Assembly: GCA_903847655.1 (NCBI GenBank)
Contig: CAINEG010000165.1
Coordinates: forward strand, 1-8,103
Direction of reading: 5' to 3'
From: an uncultured Bacteroidota bacterium
Lineage (GTDB): Bacteria; Bacteroidota; Bacteroidia; Chitinophagales; Chitinophagaceae
Length of the DNA stretch: 8,103 nucleotides
The translations under genes were made by a program, and so were the position numbers. Each line of letters begins with the position of its first letter. Within the stretch, counting starts at the first letter, position 1. The notes under the pieces are model-generated. The model was not told where the DNA came from, ran no database searches, and saw only the letters and a program-made list of their open reading frames with translations. Below are positions 6,212 to 8,103 of this stretch, piece after piece.

Positions 6212-6631
6212 TTGGAACCTATTTCCGCGTTGAACGCACTTAAAAATCGACCTAAGTCGTCGGTTCTTCAAATTACACGAAGTTCTAAAATTTTCAAAAC
6301 CATTATTCAGGCCATTCAAGATAAAAAAGGTGAGAACATTGTAAGCCTAGATCTTAAGAAAATTCATGAAGCTACTTCTGATTTCTTTATCATTTGCGAA
6401 GCCAGCAATACCACTCAATTAAAAGCTATTGCCGACTCTATTGAATATGAGGTAAAAACCAAATGTGCTGAAATGCCCTATAAAAGCGAAGGCAAGCAAG
6501 CGGCGCAATGGTTATTGATTGACTACATCAATGTAGTGGTTCATATCATGCATCCAGAAGCAAGAAGATTTTACCAATTGGAAGAAATGTGGAGCGATGC
6601 AGACATGAAAATTCACGAATTGAAAAACTAA
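6212..6631 (+). CDS. rsfS: Ribosomal silencing factor RsfS (RsfA/Iojap/YbeB family)
   Basis: RsfS binds ribosomal protein uL14 on the large subunit and blocks joining of the subunits, lowering translation when nutrients run short. The product has 139 residues; the conserved domain begins near IFKTIIQAIQDKKGENIVSL (27-46) and includes DFFIICEA (57-64), PYKSEG (89-94), W100, LLIDYINVVVHIM (101-113) and RRFYQLEEMWSDA (118-130), all hallmarks of the family. A roughly 25-residue basic, Ser/Arg-rich N-terminal extension precedes it. No ATG is available: the frame is closed by TAA at 6164-6166, and the first standard start is TTG at 6212, with an A-rich tract (6194-6200) upstream. TTG at 6230 is a second option. 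ftsH follows after 48 bp, and the rsfS-ftsH order is, as I recall it, typical of Bacteroidota. The start is less sure than the identity. Confidence 0.93.
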   Translation: MEPISALNALKNRPKSSVLQITRSSKIFKTIIQAIQDKKGENIVSLDLKKIHEATSDFFIICEASNTTQLKAIADSIEYEVKTKCAEMPYKSEGKQAAQWLLIDYINVVVHIMHPEARRFYQLEEMWSDADMKIHELKN

Positions 6632-6645
6632 TTTTAAAATTAGTT
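6626..6645. repeat. Perfect 20-bp palindrome overlapping the rsfS stop codon
   Basis: AACTAATTTT is followed directly by its exact reverse complement AAAATTAGTT. The rsfS TAA (6629-6631) lies within the left arm. As RNA it could form an 8-bp A/U stem with a UUAA loop. It contains no G/C-rich stem or following U-tract, so it does not look like an intrinsic terminator. Confidence 0.85.
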
Positions 6646-6660
6646 GTTATACCTAACAAC
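6643..6660 (+). promoter_or_regulatory. Hairpin in the rsfS-ftsH intergenic region
   Basis: GTTGTTA (6643-6649) and TAACAAC (6654-6660) are exact inverted copies around the 4-base loop TACC, ending 19 bases before the ftsH ATG. It shares three bases with the preceding palindrome, so the two structures compete. A GTTATA (6646-6651) / TATAAC (6666-6671) pairing is also possible. The inverted repeat is directly seen; a regulatory role is inference. Confidence 0.4.
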
Positions 6661-6679
6661 ACCGCTATAACCAATAACA

Positions 6680-8103
6680 ATGACACCCGATAATAATTCA
6701 AATAAACAAGGCTCGCCCATGGGGCAGGGGCCGAAATTGCCAAAATTCAATATTTATTGGGTTTATGGATTGATTGCCCTTTCCTTATTGTCTGCCCGTT
6801 TCTTTCAAATGGCACCAGATATTACCACCACCACTGAACAAGAGTTCAAACAAGTAATGTTGTTGCATGGAGATGTGGAGCGTTTAGATTTTGTAGACAA
6901 TAAACAAACTGTTCGTGTATATATTAAACCGGATAGCATTGAAAAAGATTTTTATGTTCAGAAGTTGAAAACAAAGATGAACAAGGCCAAAGTAAAGGGT
7001 GTTCCTTTATTTGAGTTTAGTGTGACCGATTGGAATAGTTTTAATAGCCGATTACAAAATTTTTACGAGCAAAATAATATTACCGAAATTCCGCAGAATA
7101 CAATTAAAGAAGGAGAGTGGTTTGGCCCTATTGCCAATACCGTTTTTTCCTTGGTATTGATTGTTGTGGTTTGGGTTTTATTAATGCGTAAAATGGGTGG
7201 TGGCGCAGGGGGCAGCGGTGGAGGCCCAGGCGGCATCTTTAATGTAGGAAAATCAAAGGCTACTTTATTTGAAAAAGGTGGCACGAAAGTGAATATTACT
7301 TTTGCCGATGTTGCAGGTTTAGAAGAAGCCAAAGAAGAAGTGATGGAAATTGTGGACTTCTTAAAACAACCTAAAAAATATACAGCCCTTGGAGGTAAGA
7401 TTCCTAAAGGTGCTTTATTAATAGGCCCTCCAGGTACAGGTAAAACTTTACTCGCGAAAGCGATGGCGGGAGAAGCGCAAGTGCCTTTCTTTAGTTTAAG
7501 TGGTTCTGATTTTGTGGAGATGTTTGTGGGTGTGGGTGCAAGTAGAGTGCGTGATTTATTTAAGCAAGCTCGTGAAAAAGCACCATGTATTATTTTTATT
7601 GATGAGATTGACGCTATTGGTAGGGCTCGTGGAAGAAATGCCATGATGAGCAATGACGAGCGTGAAAATACTTTGAATCAATTGCTAGTAGAGATGGATG
7701 GATTTGGTGGTGATACTGGTATTATTATATTAGCTGCGACCAACCGTCCCGATGTTTTAGACTCTGCTTTATTAAGACCAGGGCGTTTTGATCGTCAAAT
7801 TTCAATTGATCGTCCGGATGTAAAAGGGCGTGAAGAAATATTTAAAGTGCATTTAGGTCCTATTAAAGTTTCTGAAAATTTAGACGTACATAAATTAGCA
7901 GAACAAACACCAGGATTCGCAGGTGCCGATATTGCAAATGTTTGTAATGAAGCAGCTTTAATCGCAGCACGTAAAGGAAAGACTGGTGTAGAGATGAAAG
8001 ATTTTCAAGACGCCATTGATAGAGTCATTGGTGGATTGGAAAAGAAAAATAAAATTATTTCTAAAGAAGAAAAAGAAGTAATTGCTTACCACGAAGCAGG
8101 CCA
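6680..8103 (+). CDS. ftsH: ATP-dependent zinc metalloprotease FtsH (partial, 3' end missing)
   Basis: FtsH is a hexameric membrane-anchored AAA+ protease that extracts and degrades misfolded membrane proteins and some soluble regulators. The first 474 codons are present. A short polar N-terminal tail leads to membrane segment 1 (about 24-42), a periplasmic region, membrane segment 2 (about 151-169) and a Gly-rich linker (172-186). The AAA+ domain shows Walker A GPPGTGKT (249-256), pore-loop FVG (282-284) in [16 protein letters not shown], Walker B with D308-E309 in IIFIDEID, and the second region of homology from N355, with R366 and R369 in RPGRFDR as arginine fingers. The protease domain begins and the sequence stops inside the zinc motif: H471-E472-A473-G474 then an incomplete codon CA, consistent with HEAGH. 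The ATG at 6680 gives a normal N terminus. It follows rsfS by 48 bp without a TAnnTTTG element between, so co-transcription is likely. Confidence 0.97.
   Translation, partial: MTPDNNSNKQGSPMGQGPKLPKFNIYWVYGLIALSLLSARFFQMAPDITTTTEQEFKQVMLLHGDVERLDFVDNKQTVRVYIKPDSIEKDFYVQKLKTKMNKAKVKGVPLFEFSVTDWNSFNSRLQNFYEQNNITEIPQNTIKEGEWFGPIANTVFSLVLIVVVWVLLMRKMGGGAGGSGGGPGGIFNVGKSKATLFEKGGTKVNITFADVAGLEEAKEEVMEIVDFLKQPKKYTALGGKIPKGALLIGPPGTGKTLLAKAMAGEAQVPFFSLSGSDFVEMFVGVGASRVRDLFKQAREKAPCIIFIDEIDAIGRARGRNAMMSNDERENTLNQLLVEMDGFGGDTGIIILAATNRPDVLDSALLRPGRFDRQISIDRPDVKGREEIFKVHLGPIKVSENLDVHKLAEQTPGFAGADIANVCNEAALIAARKGKTGVEMKDFQDAIDRVIGGLEKKNKIISKEEKEVIAYHEAG

Noticed and set aside
6546..6743. A 65-codon minus-strand open frame across the rsfS end and ftsH start
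   Set aside because: It overlaps two well-supported genes on the other strand and resembles no known protein; a chance frame.
7193..7240. Gly-rich low-complexity stretch in ftsH as a possible repeat or rearrangement
   Set aside because: A Gly-rich linker between the second membrane segment and the AAA+ domain is common in FtsH proteins and the frame is intact.
7063..7653. A 196-codon minus-strand open frame inside ftsH
   Set aside because: It is exactly antisense to the unmistakable FtsH AAA+ domain, its product is Pro/Ser/Lys-rich without a recognisable domain, and it has no promoter-like element. It is a shadow of ftsH codon use.

Overview
The window looks like chromosomal core DNA from a member of the Bacteroidota, most likely family Chitinophagaceae (a Sediminibacterium- or Ferruginibacter-like lineage; this placement is inference from protein flavour, not a search). 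The pointers are A/T-rich DNA, no convincing Shine-Dalgarno sequences, several exact copies of the Bacteroidota -7 promoter element TAnnTTTG upstream of genes, an IPExxxVDY-type small protein known from this phylum, and the biotin ligase / rsfS / ftsH neighbourhood that I recall from this phylum. I see no insertion sequence, prophage, CRISPR array, tRNA or rRNA.

Layout, left to right. (1) The 5' end of carB (carbamoyl-phosphate synthase large chain), on the minus strand and cut by the window edge. (2) Divergent from it, a Bcp-type peroxiredoxin gene followed by a membrane-bound sterol desaturase/fatty acid hydroxylase gene, both on the plus strand. (3) feoB (ferrous iron transporter) on the minus strand, meeting the hydroxylase gene tail to tail with only 6 bp between stop codons. 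(4) A 157-bp divergent intergenic region, then a small plus-strand IPExxxVDY family gene with a GTG start. (5) A two-gene minus-strand unit, birA then selD, separated by 6 bp; birA seems to lack its usual C-terminal domain. (6) Divergent from birA, rsfS (ribosomal silencing factor) and then ftsH (membrane AAA+ metalloprotease), which runs off the right edge inside its HEAGH zinc motif.

The genes are mostly independent housekeeping functions: pyrimidine/arginine precursor synthesis, peroxide detoxification, lipid hydroxylation, Fe(II) uptake, selenium activation, biotin attachment, ribosome dormancy and membrane protein quality control. I found no new multi-gene system. The points most worth a second look are the short BirA and its junction with selD, the birA/rsfS divergent region with back-to-back promoter elements and two TTG starts, an orphan-looking selD, a Thr in the FeoB G4 motif, and a compact set of inverted repeats between rsfS and ftsH.

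No stretch over 300 bases lacks a gene. The largest gaps are 263-377, 3764-3920 and 6118-6211, and all three are divergent promoter regions.
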